Shown: positions 35,460-44,241 of the stretch, piece by piece
How positions within the stretch are numbered: position 1 is the stretch's first letter
Layout: every line of letters begins with the position of its first letter
Origin: Terriglobales bacterium
GTDB taxonomy: Bacteria > Acidobacteriota > Terriglobia > Terriglobales > Acidobacteriaceae
Reading direction: 5' to 3'
Length of the DNA: 64,000 nt
Assembly (NCBI GenBank): GCA_035487355.1
Contig: DATHMF010000089.1
Location: 1-64,000, forward strand
Translations under genes and position numbers: made by a program
Notes under the pieces: model-generated
The model's input: only the letters and a program-made list of their open reading frames with translations
Databases searched by the model: none
Told to the model about the DNA's origin: nothing

Positions 35460-36700
35460 TTGGAACCGACGTCGGCGGGGATTGCTTCCTGGTTGATGGG
35501 GACTGCAGGCGCAAAGCGCATGCCGTAGAACAAAACCGCGCCGGAGAATGCACATGCGACCATGGCGGGGATAAAGGCAATCGGTAATGAGCTGTGGTCG
35601 GAGATGAATCCCATTAGGGGCGGCGAGGGGATGTCTCCAAGAATGTGAATCACAAATAAGTTTACTGCCACAGCGGTTGAGCGGATGGGTGCGGACACGG
35701 AATTAACCAACGCGGCATTGGCCGGGCCGGAGTTGGACATCAAGAAGAATATCGAGAGCAACACGGCCGGATACATGAGAATCCCGGCGTGGAAGATGGC
35801 CACGATCATGAAAGGAATGGCAATCAGCACACTCCAGGCCGAGAGCCGGTAGTAAGCCGCCTTATCGCGACGCAGCATCCAGTCACCCAGCCAGCCGCCT
35901 AACAGGGTGGCTATTACGCCATCGAAGAGGACGATCCCGCCGAAGATCAGATTGGCTTTGGTAAGGGGGATACCGCGCACGCGCGAGAGAAAAGTTGGCA
36001 TCCACTGAGAGATTCCTCCGATGGCGAAGGTGAACATGGCCATCCCCAGAGAGATGGTCCAATAGGCGGGATTGCGGATTAATCCCAGCACGGTGGCGCG
36101 CTCCGGGGTGGCATGCAGGCGATCAGCGCTGCCCCGCTGCGGCTCGGGCATCAGCATCACCAGCAAGGCCAGGAGGAATCCGGGCAGGGCGGCAACTAGA
36201 AACGGCGCCCGCCAGCCGTGCGAAGGCCCGAGAGCGCCTCCAAGCAGATATCCACCGGCAGCCCCCGCCGGGATCGCCATGTAAAGAACTGCCAGCATGC
36301 GTCCGCGGTGGTGCTCGGGAAAGAGATCGGAGACCAGCGACGGAGCAATGACAACAAAGCTGGCCTCACCGATGCCGACCAGAGTGTGCCGCACCAGCAA
36401 GGCCTGATAGGTGTGCGTTACAGCGGTCAGTAAAGTGGCGCCGCTCCATACAATGGCCCCGCCCGCTACCAGCCATTTACGCGCGTAACGATCGGCTAGG
36501 ATTCCCACGAATGGCGATGCAGCCACATAACAAAAGAAAAAAACTCCAGTCAGCCAGCCCATATCGGCATCACTGCGGTTAAATTCTTTTTGAACCAGGG
36601 GCTGCACGGCGGCGAGCACGTAACGATCCACGTAGTTAAAAAAATTCAGGGCGGTCAATACTGCCAAGGCCAGGAAGGGATAGAGTTTGCTCTCTCGCAT
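35456..36700 (-). CDS. MFS transporter
   Basis: 414 residues from the ATG at 36700 with about 12 membrane helices. The first loop carries the MFS motif (GILADRYARKWLV, about 68-80). It ends in the overlapping ATGA that starts the glycosyltransferase gene, so the two are translationally coupled. Its closest style is the sialate/organic-anion 'spinster-like' subgroup (ALNFFNYVDRYVLAAVQPLVQKEF); substrate unknown. Confidence 0.9.
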   Translation of the reverse strand: MRESKLYPFLALAVLTALNFFNYVDRYVLAAVQPLVQKEFNRSDADMGWLTGVFFFCYVAASPFVGILADRYARKWLVAGGAIVWSGATLLTAVTHTYQALLVRHTLVGIGEASFVVIAPSLVSDLFPEHHRGRMLAVLYMAIPAGAAGGYLLGGALGPSHGWRAPFLVAALPGFLLALLVMLMPEPQRGSADRLHATPERATVLGLIRNPAYWTISLGMAMFTFAIGGISQWMPTFLSRVRGIPLTKANLIFGGIVLFDGVIATLLGGWLGDWMLRRDKAAYYRLSAWSVLIAIPFMIVAIFHAGILMYPAVLLSIFFLMSNSGPANAALVNSVSAPIRSTAVAVNLFVIHILGDIPSPPLMGFISDHSSLPIAFIPAMVACAFSGAVLFYGMRFAPAVPINQEAIPADVGSK

Positions 36701-36704
36701 GAGG

Positions 36705-37103
36705 TTATTTTTTGGGCCGGGGATACCGGGCTTCAATCGTAGTCCCAATGCCGCCGCGCGGACGAAACTCCCCGCTCACGACTGCCCAAACTGGCTTGGA
36801 GGCCCGAACTACGTCATCGAGCACGCGGTTCACAATGTTTTCCTGAAAGATACCCAGGTTGCGGTAGGTGAAAAGATATTCTTTCAGCGACTTCAGCTCC
36901 AGGCAGAGTTTGTTGGGCATGTAGCGGATATTGAGCACACCGAAATCAGGCAGTCCGGTCTTGGGGCAAACCGAGGTAAATTCGGGGACATCCACCACAA
37001 TCTCGTAGCCAGAAAACTGGTTCGGCCAGGTTTCTATGTCGGGAAACTTCGCGTCTAACCCGGCAGCGGCATGCTCAGGGGTGTAACGGGGCGCTTTAGG
37101 CAT
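36705..37103 (-). CDS. queF: NADPH-dependent 7-cyano-7-deazaguanine reductase
   Basis: 132 residues from ATG at 37103, the short (YkvM-type) unimodular QueF. It reduces preQ0 to preQ1 in queuosine biosynthesis. The nucleophilic Cys sits in EFTSVCPKTGLPDFG (about 42-56), and ELKSLKEYLFTYRN with NIVNRVLDDVV follow as in the family. The start codon of the neighbouring MFS gene is 4 nt past its stop. No preQ1 riboswitch was recognised upstream. Other queuosine genes are not in the window. Confidence 0.96.
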   Translation of the reverse strand: MPKAPRYTPEHAAAGLDAKFPDIETWPNQFSGYEIVVDVPEFTSVCPKTGLPDFGVLNIRYMPNKLCLELKSLKEYLFTYRNLGIFQENIVNRVLDDVVRASKPVWAVVSGEFRPRGGIGTTIEARYPRPKK

Positions 37104-37401
37104 GTTTTCTATTGTAATGGCGAAGTGTAGGGGAAGAGTGCAGGCCTGACTTCTTTTTGACATGTCGACATGCTTATCGATTCGTTAAGGAGTTTTTCCG
37201 ACAAAAAAAGGGACTTAATGCACGATGCATGCATCTAACAATAAAAAGCTTACATGCCATTTACGTCTACTTGATTGAAGAGAAAAACCAATTTGGGGCG
37301 GGTGAGCCCAGCCGTGCTGGAATCAAAAACAGGAAAATGTAAAGGCGCGTCAGATATACTGAATTGTTTCCCTCTCAACATGCTCCCAGCCAGCCCAGAG
37401 C
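37104..37401. other. Divergent intergenic region between queF and the efflux adaptor
   Basis: It holds a perfect 12-bp palindrome CATGTCGACATG at 37161-37172, near the queF 5' side, and AT-rich DNA that probably carries divergent promoters. A 37-codon frame starting MHLTIKSLHAIYVYLIEEK (near 37230) is possible but unsupported. Confidence 0.4.
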
Positions 37402-38664
37402 ATGAATTTCGGGAAAACGCCAAGGAACCAGGTATTGAGTAAGCGGATTTGGACCATTATTGCCGCCGTGGTTGTGGGTGTGATCATCCTCGCCGCATTC
37501 ATGACATCGTCACGCGGGGAGCTTCCTGTGCGCACCGAAACGGCACGGCGCGAAACCATCATCAACACCATCCAGACCAACGGAAAGATTGAGCCCATCC
37601 AGAACTTTGAGGCCCATGCGCCGGTTGCAACTACAGTCAAGAAGCTGCTGGTCAATGAAGGGGACACGGTAAAAAAGGGAGAGCTTCTGCTGCAGCTTGA
37701 CGACGCCGATGCCCGCGCCCAGGCCGCCAGAGCGCTCGCCCAAATGCGCAGCGCTGATGCCAATTTGATTGCTACACACACTGGCGGCACACACGAAGAG
37801 GTGCTCTCGAACGAGGCAAGTTTGGTGAAAGCGCACGGTGACTTCAGCTCGGCGCAAAGAAATTTAGACGCCATGAGGCGCTTGCAGCAAAGCGGCGCAG
37901 CGTCACCGGCGGAGGTTTCTGAGGCAGAGAACCGGCTGCAAACCGCCCAGGCACAGGTAAATCTGCTGGAACAGAAGCTCAAGGAACGATACTCCCAACC
38001 CGAAGTACAACGCGTTTTCGCACAAAAGATAGAGGCAGCGACTGCTTATAATGCCGCAAAGGATATCCTCGACAGTTCGAATGTGCGTGCGCCGCAGGAC
38101 GGAATCGTTTATTCATTGCCGGTGCGGCAAGGGCAGTATGTCAATGCCGGCGATCTGCTGTTGCAGGTAGCCAATCTCTCTAAAGTCCAGGTGCGCGGCT
38201 TTGTGGATGAACCCGACATCGGGCGCCTGCAAACTGGACAGAAGGTCTCCATTGAGTGGGATGCCATTCCCGGGCGTATCTGGGAGGGCAAGCTGACCCG
38301 TGTCCCTACTACTGTAATTGTGCGGGGCACACGCACTGTGGGCGAAATCAAGTGTGAAGTGGACAACGGCGACGGCAAGCTGCTGCCGAATATCAACGTC
38401 AACGTGACCATCCTGACGGCACACGAGAACAATGCGCTTACCGTCTCGCGAGAGGCCATGCATCAGGAAGACCATGTCCATTTTGTTTATCAAATTGTGG
38501 ATGGCAAACTGAAACGCAAGGACGTGGAAACTTCCATTTTCAACCTTACCCGCATCCAAGTGGTGAAAGGACTCGATGACGGCGCCGAGGTGGCCCTGGG
38601 CTCAACCAATGGCACGCCCCTGCAAGCCGGAGTCTCAGTTCACATAGTGCAAGGTACGAATTAA
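37402..38664 (+). CDS. Periplasmic adaptor protein (HlyD/RND-MacA type)
   Basis: 420 residues. A membrane anchor (about 15-35) is followed by a split biotinyl-lipoyl domain (AHAPVATTVKKLLVNEGDTVKKGELLLQLDD and later APQDGIVYSLPVRQGQYVNAGD), a coiled-coil hairpin between them (about 110-205), and a beta-barrel (VRGFVDEPDIGRLQTGQKV). Such proteins bridge an inner-membrane pump to a TolC channel. TPR and TolC genes follow, but no pump gene does. Confidence 0.9.
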   Translation: MNFGKTPRNQVLSKRIWTIIAAVVVGVIILAAFMTSSRGELPVRTETARRETIINTIQTNGKIEPIQNFEAHAPVATTVKKLLVNEGDTVKKGELLLQLDDADARAQAARALAQMRSADANLIATHTGGTHEEVLSNEASLVKAHGDFSSAQRNLDAMRRLQQSGAASPAEVSEAENRLQTAQAQVNLLEQKLKERYSQPEVQRVFAQKIEAATAYNAAKDILDSSNVRAPQDGIVYSLPVRQGQYVNAGDLLLQVANLSKVQVRGFVDEPDIGRLQTGQKVSIEWDAIPGRIWEGKLTRVPTTVIVRGTRTVGEIKCEVDNGDGKLLPNINVNVTILTAHENNALTVSREAMHQEDHVHFVYQIVDGKLKRKDVETSIFNLTRIQVVKGLDDGAEVALGSTNGTPLQAGVSVHIVQGTN

Positions 38665-38686
38665 TTTTTATAACTTCTTAAAACCA

Positions 38687-39661
38687 ATGAAAAGAAACTT
38701 ATTAATTGTCGCTCTTATAATGGCTGGCGCCTTTGTAACCAGTACCAGCACTTTTGCCGCTGACGCCATAACCCGCGAAACGCTGGCAGACGGACAGATC
38801 AACGACGTTATTGCCACATTGAAATCGCATACCCAATCTTCTCCTCAAGACGCTGAAGCTTTTCATCTGCTCTCGCATGCCTATTTCGAGCTGGAACACT
38901 GGGATGACGCCATTAATGCCGAACAGCAGGCGGTTGCGCTGGCGCCTGACAGCAGTGAGTATCACCTCTGGCTGGGCTGCTCTTACGGCAACAAGGCCGA
39001 GCACTCGAGTTGGTTTACAGCGTTGCGCTATGCGCGTCGGACACGGGAAGCATTTGAAAAGGCAGTAGAGTTGGACGAAAAAAATGTCGAGGCGCGCCGT
39101 GACCTCTCTGAGTTCTACATACTAGCACCGGGGTTCTTAGGTGGCGGCAAAGATAAAGCTTTCGCCCAAGCCGAGAAGCTGAAGGATACCGATGCAGCAG
39201 CATCGCACTGGATCAAGGCACGGGCTGCGGAAGAAGACAACAAGAACGACGTGGCCGAGACGGAGTACCGCGCCGCCATCGCGGCTTCTGCCAATCCGGC
39301 TGCGGAATGGCTCAGTTTGGCGTCGTTTTACCGGCATAAAAAACGCTATCCGGAGATGGAAGACGCCCTCAACAAGGCCGTAGCGGCTGATGACAAGAAG
39401 CCCAGCAACGTGGTCTTTGACGCTGCTTCACAATTGCTGCGTGCAGGACGCAATTTTCCTCTGGCGGCCAGCCTTGCAAACAAATATATCTCCGAAAAAG
39501 TGCATGCTTTTGATGCGCCTGTGTTCCAGGCGCATTTCCTGCTGGGGCAAATCCTGGAAAAGCAAGGCGATAAAAACGGGGCCATCGAGGAATACAAGGC
39601 CGTTCTGGCCGTCGCCGGCGACTATAAGCGCGCTCAGGACGCTCTGAAACACTTGAAGTAA
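38687..39661 (+). CDS. Secreted TPR-repeat protein
   Basis: 324 residues with a signal peptide (about 1-24, ending TFAA). Tetratricopeptide repeats run from about residue 45 to the end (for example AFHLLSHAYFELEHWDDAINAEQQAVALAPD and the closing FLLGQILEKQGDKNGAIEEYKAVL). It sits between the adaptor and TolC genes, 22 nt after the adaptor, so it probably serves the same envelope process. Exact role unknown. Confidence 0.85.
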   Translation: MKRNLLIVALIMAGAFVTSTSTFAADAITRETLADGQINDVIATLKSHTQSSPQDAEAFHLLSHAYFELEHWDDAINAEQQAVALAPDSSEYHLWLGCSYGNKAEHSSWFTALRYARRTREAFEKAVELDEKNVEARRDLSEFYILAPGFLGGGKDKAFAQAEKLKDTDAAASHWIKARAAEEDNKNDVAETEYRAAIAASANPAAEWLSLASFYRHKKRYPEMEDALNKAVAADDKKPSNVVFDAASQLLRAGRNFPLAASLANKYISEKVHAFDAPVFQAHFLLGQILEKQGDKNGAIEEYKAVLAVAGDYKRAQDALKHLK

Positions 39662-39750
39662 TATTCCGTGATTAGATTCTGTAGGTTTTGTGTGGGCAAG
39701 ATCCGATGCCCACGCGACGCCGGCGCTACTGAAGGAAACCGGGCGCACAG

Positions 39751-39763
39751 GCCCCGGGCCTTG
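39751..39763. terminator. Weak candidate hairpin AGGCCCCGGGCCT
   Basis: A short perfect hairpin with 6-bp arms followed by TGTTATACTTCC. It lies after the TPR gene and before the TolC gene; no proper U-tract is present, so termination is uncertain. Confidence 0.25.
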
Positions 39764-39799
39764 TTATACTTCCAGATTCCTTAGATTCCAATAATTTAG

Positions 39800-41176
39800 G
39801 TGATGGTGATGCGAGTCACATTGCGTTTTTCAGTTTGCTGTCTGGTTGTTCTAGCCGTTCTAACATGCACTGCCACGAGTTTGAAAGCGGCGGAACCCCT
39901 GGCGTTCCGCCACGCCGTTGATCTGGCGTTGCACCACAGCACCACCATGGCCATCGCCTCGGCTGACCAGGCGCGGGCGCATGCAGCAGTCCAGGCAGGA
40001 CGCAACCTGTTTCTGCCACGCGTGGAGGCCGGCTCCGGCGTTGCCTACACCTACGGGTATCCACTCAGCCTTGAAGGCTCTGCACCCACCGTCTTCAACG
40101 TTACGACACAACAGTTTCTCTTCAATCCCTCACAGCACGAGTTTCTGCGTTCGTACCAAAGCGAGTGGAAGGCCACGACTTTTACCTCTGACGACAAAAA
40201 GAACCAGGTCATTCTGGAAACGGCCACAGACTACATTGAACTCGATACTGTCACCTCGATGCTGAGCATTCTGCAGCAGCAGAACGAAGCAGTCCAGCGC
40301 GCCGAGCAGGTGGTCGGCCAGCGAGTCAAGGAAGGCGTGGATAGCGAAGTAGAGCTGACCAGGGCCAAGCTGGCCAGCGCCCGCGTGCGCATGAAAGCGG
40401 CGCAGGCACAAACCACGGCTGACCTGTTGCGGGAGCGGCTGTCGCAGCTTACAGGATTACCGGTCGCAGAGATCCAAACCGCATCCGAATCCATTCCCAA
40501 GCTACCCGGGGTGGATCAGAACGAGGACTTGATGGCGAGGGCCTTAGAGTATAGTCCCGCACTCAAGGGAGCAAACGAACATGCAGAGGCCAGGCATTTC
40601 ACCGCCAAAGGCGAACACAAAGCGCTCTATCCCAGCATTGATCTGGCCGGCCAGTATGGTTATTTCGCCAAGTACAATCACTTTCAGGATTACTTCAGTG
40701 GGACCAGGAAGTTCCGCAGCAATAATGCCGTGTACGGCATGGTGATCCGCATACCAATCTTCAATTCTGCGCAGAAGGCACAGGCAATGGCCGCTGACCA
40801 AGAGGCGCTCATCGCCAGGAAGCAGGCAGAAGATGTAAAAGACCAGGTCTCCTCCGACACGCTGAGATTGCAACGCTCGCTTCGCCAGCTTGCCGAAGCG
40901 AAGGAGGTAGCGCGGTTGGAACACGAACTTGCCCAGTCCGACGTGGAAGCAGCCCAGGCGCGGCTACAGGCGGGAACAGCTACGATCAAAGACGAACAGC
41001 AGGCACGAGTTCATGAACATGAGACCTATATCAATCTGCTGGACGCCTCTTTCACTCTGGATAAGACACAGATGGAATTAATGCGCTCTACAGGCGAGCT
41101 GCAACACTGGGCAATCGCTCCGGACACAACTACGCCGAATAGCCCTCCCAGCACGACTACACCCAACCATCCCTAA
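39800..41176 (+). CDS. TolC-family outer-membrane channel protein
   Basis: 458 residues. A signal peptide ends near residue 30. The OEP (outer membrane efflux) repeat structure has two halves rich in Ala, Gln and Leu helices (for example EAVQRAEQVVGQRVKEGVDSEVELTRAKLASARVRM and the later EARLEHELAQSDVEAAQARLQAGTATIKDEQQAR). The C-terminal tail is Pro/Thr rich. It would form the trimeric exit duct for the adaptor encoded upstream. Start among several close codons (GTG 39800, ATG 39803, ATG 39809) is undecided. Confidence 0.92.
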   Translation: MMVMRVTLRFSVCCLVVLAVLTCTATSLKAAEPLAFRHAVDLALHHSTTMAIASADQARAHAAVQAGRNLFLPRVEAGSGVAYTYGYPLSLEGSAPTVFNVTTQQFLFNPSQHEFLRSYQSEWKATTFTSDDKKNQVILETATDYIELDTVTSMLSILQQQNEAVQRAEQVVGQRVKEGVDSEVELTRAKLASARVRMKAAQAQTTADLLRERLSQLTGLPVAEIQTASESIPKLPGVDQNEDLMARALEYSPALKGANEHAEARHFTAKGEHKALYPSIDLAGQYGYFAKYNHFQDYFSGTRKFRSNNAVYGMVIRIPIFNSAQKAQAMAADQEALIARKQAEDVKDQVSSDTLRLQRSLRQLAEAKEVARLEHELAQSDVEAAQARLQAGTATIKDEQQARVHEHETYINLLDASFTLDKTQMELMRSTGELQHWAIAPDTTTPNSPPSTTTPNHP

Positions 41177-41219
41177 GCCGGGTCTTTATGAATAAACAGC
41201 AGGGTGAATCAACAGCAGG

Positions 41220-41762
41220 ATGACTGAACAACAGCGTAAGCGAAGTGGGTCTGACTCCGCAGATTACGGAACAGAGTTGGGAAACTTTGTGCAACGGATT
41301 GTGACCACCATCAAGCCGCGCCTGGCCGTCGAGGACCGCGGTGATGACGGATTTACTCTCGCCCTGGCTCGAGGTTTGAGCGAGAACGGGTTCGGCAAAC
41401 TCATTACCTGCGACTCAGACGCAACCCGGTGCGCGCAAGTGCAACAAGAGGTTGCGGCGGCTGGCTTCACGGCCCTGGTTGAGGTGCGCAATCAACCGGT
41501 TTTGGAAAGCAAAATTGAGGGCAATATTGACCTGCTCTTTAGTTCTACTAACTACAGCTCTGCCAACTACGAACAGGTAGTACAGCGATTTCTTCCGCAG
41601 ATCAATCCTTTCGGACTTCTGCTGCTGCACACTAGCGAAGGCGATTACGAGAAGGCGCGTGAATTCGCCCTGCGACTGGATAGAGAAGGAATTCTCTCGG
41701 TAGTGCTTTTGCCGGCAAACTTAAAACTGGTGATGGCGCAGAAGAGGAGTGGAAGAAAGTGA
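41220..41762 (+). CDS. Class I methyltransferase-like protein (O-methyltransferase type)
   Basis: 180 residues with a compact Rossmann-like layout. The usual glycine-rich loop is diverged to VEDRGDDGFTLALARGLSENG; then KLITCDSDATRCAQVQQEVAAAGF, a motif I to II region typical of O-methyltransferases, and IDLLFSSTNYSSANYEQVVQRFLPQINPFGLLLLHTS. Lacking the classic GxGxG, catalytic activity is uncertain. It follows the tolC-like gene by 43 nt and may be in its transcript. Confidence 0.65.
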   Translation: MTEQQRKRSGSDSADYGTELGNFVQRIVTTIKPRLAVEDRGDDGFTLALARGLSENGFGKLITCDSDATRCAQVQQEVAAAGFTALVEVRNQPVLESKIEGNIDLLFSSTNYSSANYEQVVQRFLPQINPFGLLLLHTSEGDYEKAREFALRLDREGILSVVLLPANLKLVMAQKRSGRK

Positions 41763-41843
41763 AAGAACAGTTCTCGGTTCTCAGTTCTAATTCAGGACAG
41801 GTTCAAAGCGTTCAGGATATCTACAGGGCCAAATGGCATTCAT

Positions 41844-41909
41844 ACTATTAATAAATTTTATTTTCATTTCCTTTCAACCATGCCGTTACAGATGTTACTA
41901 TTAATAGTT
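41844..41909 (+). promoter_or_regulatory. Candidate operator: ACTATTAATA repeats, one palindromic
   Basis: ACTATTAATA occurs at 41844-41853 and 41897-41906, with the second extended to the perfect 12-bp palindrome ACTATTAATAGT. The pair is 53 nt apart and ends about 10 nt before the hpnJ start codon. The stretch is much more AT-rich than its surroundings. hpnJ shows no Shine-Dalgarno sequence. Confidence 0.45.
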
Positions 41910-41917
41910 TACTTATT

Positions 41918-43405
41918 ATGCCTCTCAAGACACTGCTCTTAAATCCGCCGTCTTTCGAGGGTTTTGATGGGGGCGCAAGTTCGCGCTGGCCTGCAACCCG
42001 CGAGATTGAATCATATTGGTATCCGGTCTGGCTGGCGTATCCGGCTGGAATGCTGGAAGGCTCGCGTCTGCTGGATGCGTCGCCGCACCACGTCTCTGCC
42101 CAACAGACCATCGAACTGGTCAAAGAATATGAGTTCCTGGTGCTCTTTACGAGCACTCCGGGGTTTAAGGGCGACTGCGCCCTGGCCGCTGCGATGAAAG
42201 ACGCCAACCCCAAGCTCAAGATTGCCTTTGTGGGCCCGCATGTGACCACGCTCACCGAACAGTCGCTGAACGACTGCCCGGCCATTGATTTTGTCACCCG
42301 GCGGGAGTTCGACTACGCCGTGGTCGATTTCGCCAATGGCAAGCCGCTGGCGGATATCCTGGGAATTTCTTATCGGGTGAATGGCAAGATTGTGCACAAT
42401 CCTGACTGCCCAGAGGTCACCGATCTGGACGCTCTGCCTGATGTGGTGGATGTCTACAAGCGCGATCTCGACGTGCACCGCTACAATGTGCCGTTTCTGC
42501 TGCATCCCTATCTTTCGTTCTACACCACGCGCGGCTGCCCGGCGCAGTGCACGTTCTGCTTGTGGCCGCAGTTGCTCAGCGGGCATCCGTGGCGCAAGCG
42601 CTCTACCGACCGCGTGGCGCGCGAGATGGCCAAAGTAAAAGAATACTGGCCCGATTTGAAAGAAGTCTTCTTCGATGATGACACCTTCAACATCCAGAAG
42701 GCGCGTACGGTTGAGCTGTGTTCCAAGCTCAAACCCCTGAACATGACGTGGTCATGCACCTCGCGAGTGACTACGGACTACGAAACCCTTAGAGCGCAAA
42801 AAGAAGCGGGATGCCGCCTGCTGATTGTGGGATACGAATCCGGCAATGCGCAAATCCTGAAAAACATCAAGAAAGGCGCGACCATCGAACGTGCTCGTGA
42901 CTTTACGCGCGACACCAAAAAACTCGGACTGACTGTGCACGGCGATTTTATTATCGGTCTGCCGGGAGAGACGCGTGAAACGATAGAGCAAACCATCAAG
43001 TTTGCCAAAGAGCTCGACGTGGAAACCATTCAGGTATCGCTGGCGCATGCATATCCCGGCACCGAACTATTCGATTTTGCCAAGAAGAACGGTTTCATCG
43101 TTAATGACCAGCAGATGGTGGATGAGGGCGGACATCAACTGGCCCAAATTGAGTATCCTGGCCTGCCGCGTGAAGAGGCCCTGGAAGCTGTGCACCGCTT
43201 CTACGATGAATACTACTTCCGGCCCAAGGCAATTTTCCGCATCGTGCGCAAAGCCGTGTTCGATTCAACCGAACGCAAGCGGCTCATTAAGGAAGGCAAA
43301 TCGTTCATGAAGCTGCGCGCAGCGCGCAAGAAGTATGTTGCAGGACGTCGCAATACAGAAGCCGCAGGCAGAAACACCGAAACCGCTGGAACCGCCGAAG
43401 CATAG
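41918..43405 (+). CDS. hpnJ: Hopanoid biosynthesis radical SAM protein HpnJ
   Basis: 495 residues. An N-terminal B12-binding-like domain (about 1-190) precedes a radical SAM domain with the cluster motif Cys207-x3-Cys211-x2-Cys214 (RGCPAQCTFC) and a typical FFDDDTFNIQKARTVELC segment. HpnJ of hopanoid clusters makes the cyclitol ether head group from a glucosaminyl precursor. A 20-residue Glu/Thr/Ala-rich tail is unusual. The nearby genes (two half-size EamA proteins, then hopanoid genes on the other strand) support the assignment. Confidence 0.9.
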   Translation: MPLKTLLLNPPSFEGFDGGASSRWPATREIESYWYPVWLAYPAGMLEGSRLLDASPHHVSAQQTIELVKEYEFLVLFTSTPGFKGDCALAAAMKDANPKLKIAFVGPHVTTLTEQSLNDCPAIDFVTRREFDYAVVDFANGKPLADILGISYRVNGKIVHNPDCPEVTDLDALPDVVDVYKRDLDVHRYNVPFLLHPYLSFYTTRGCPAQCTFCLWPQLLSGHPWRKRSTDRVAREMAKVKEYWPDLKEVFFDDDTFNIQKARTVELCSKLKPLNMTWSCTSRVTTDYETLRAQKEAGCRLLIVGYESGNAQILKNIKKGATIERARDFTRDTKKLGLTVHGDFIIGLPGETRETIEQTIKFAKELDVETIQVSLAHAYPGTELFDFAKKNGFIVNDQQMVDEGGHQLAQIEYPGLPREEALEAVHRFYDEYYFRPKAIFRIVRKAVFDSTERKRLIKEGKSFMKLRAARKKYVAGRRNTEAAGRNTETAGTAEA

Positions 43406-43418
43406 GAACCCAGGCTCC

Positions 43419-43826
43419 TTGACCCTTCACCGGTACCTGATACTGGCAGCAATGGTTGTCCTCAGTTCTGTGGGAGACGTCTGTCTCTCGCGTGGCATGA
43501 GGAACATCGGCGCACTCTCGGTTGGAGACTTTCGCCGTCTGATACCCGCCGTGTTCAGCCCGTGGGTAGGAGTGGGAGTATTGCTCCTGCTCGGCTTTTT
43601 TGCCGCCTACTCCATTGCCCTCTCCTGGGCGGACCTGACCTACGTGCTTCCAGCATCTTCTATCGCCTACGTGCTGGTGGCCGTACTGGGATGGCTCATC
43701 CTGCATGAACACATCACTCCTACGCGCTGGGCAGGAATTCTGCTGATAAGCTGCGGCGTCGGAATTGTGGCCGGCGGGCCCATTGCGACCCGGCGCCATC
43801 ATCCTGCGGAGGAACCTCATTCATGA
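43419..43826 (+). CDS. Half-size EamA/SMR-like transporter subunit
   Basis: About 135 residues with four helices. TTG at 43419 with AGGAA upstream is preferred because it lies just beyond the hpnJ stop; a frame beginning at 43335 would overlap hpnJ by 70 nt. Motifs are SSVGDVCLSRGMRNIG and DLTYVLPASSIAYVLVAVLG, as in EamA half-transporters. It overlaps the next gene by 4 nt (ATGA). The two halves probably form a heterodimer, as with ArnE/ArnF-type flippases. Confidence 0.75.
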   Translation: MTLHRYLILAAMVVLSSVGDVCLSRGMRNIGALSVGDFRRLIPAVFSPWVGVGVLLLLGFFAAYSIALSWADLTYVLPASSIAYVLVAVLGWLILHEHITPTRWAGILLISCGVGIVAGGPIATRRHHPAEEPHS

Positions 43827-44209
43827 GTTCGCAAACCGCATATACCTGGGGCTCGATCGCACTCATGGTGACCTGCTCAACGGTGGGTGATGTGCTCATT
43901 TCGAAATCTATGAAGCACGTTGGCGATATCGGTGAGCTGCGAAAACGCGCCGGCCTGGGCACGGTAATACGGCGGGTGGCAGGGACCAGTACTTTTTGGA
44001 TTGGGCTGTTCTTTATGATGATTACGTTTTATACGCTGCTCTTCGCCCTCTCCCATGCCGATGTAAGCCTCGTAGTACCCGCCACAACTTCACTCACCTT
44101 TGTGACCAATGCCGTCGCCGCCAGATTCTTTCTGCATGAAAACGTAGACGGCCGCCGCTGGGCCGCCACCGTGTTTGTATTTGTTGGGGTGGCGCTACTG
44201 GCGAGCTAG
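43823..44209 (+). CDS. Half-size EamA/SMR-like transporter subunit
   Basis: 128 residues with four helices (about 8-25, 50-72, 75-98, 105-127). It shares the TVGDVLISKSMKHVG element with the preceding gene, so the two are homologous halves, and it has the DVSLVVPATTSLTFVTNA segment typical of EamA. Translationally coupled to the upstream half. Position in a hopanoid cluster suggests a lipid- or sugar-lipid-flipping role (inference). Confidence 0.8.
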   Translation: MSSQTAYTWGSIALMVTCSTVGDVLISKSMKHVGDIGELRKRAGLGTVIRRVAGTSTFWIGLFFMMITFYTLLFALSHADVSLVVPATTSLTFVTNAVAARFFLHENVDGRRWAATVFVFVGVALLAS

Positions 44210-44241
44210 TTCTCAACTCTCCAAATAAACGAAATCTGAAT

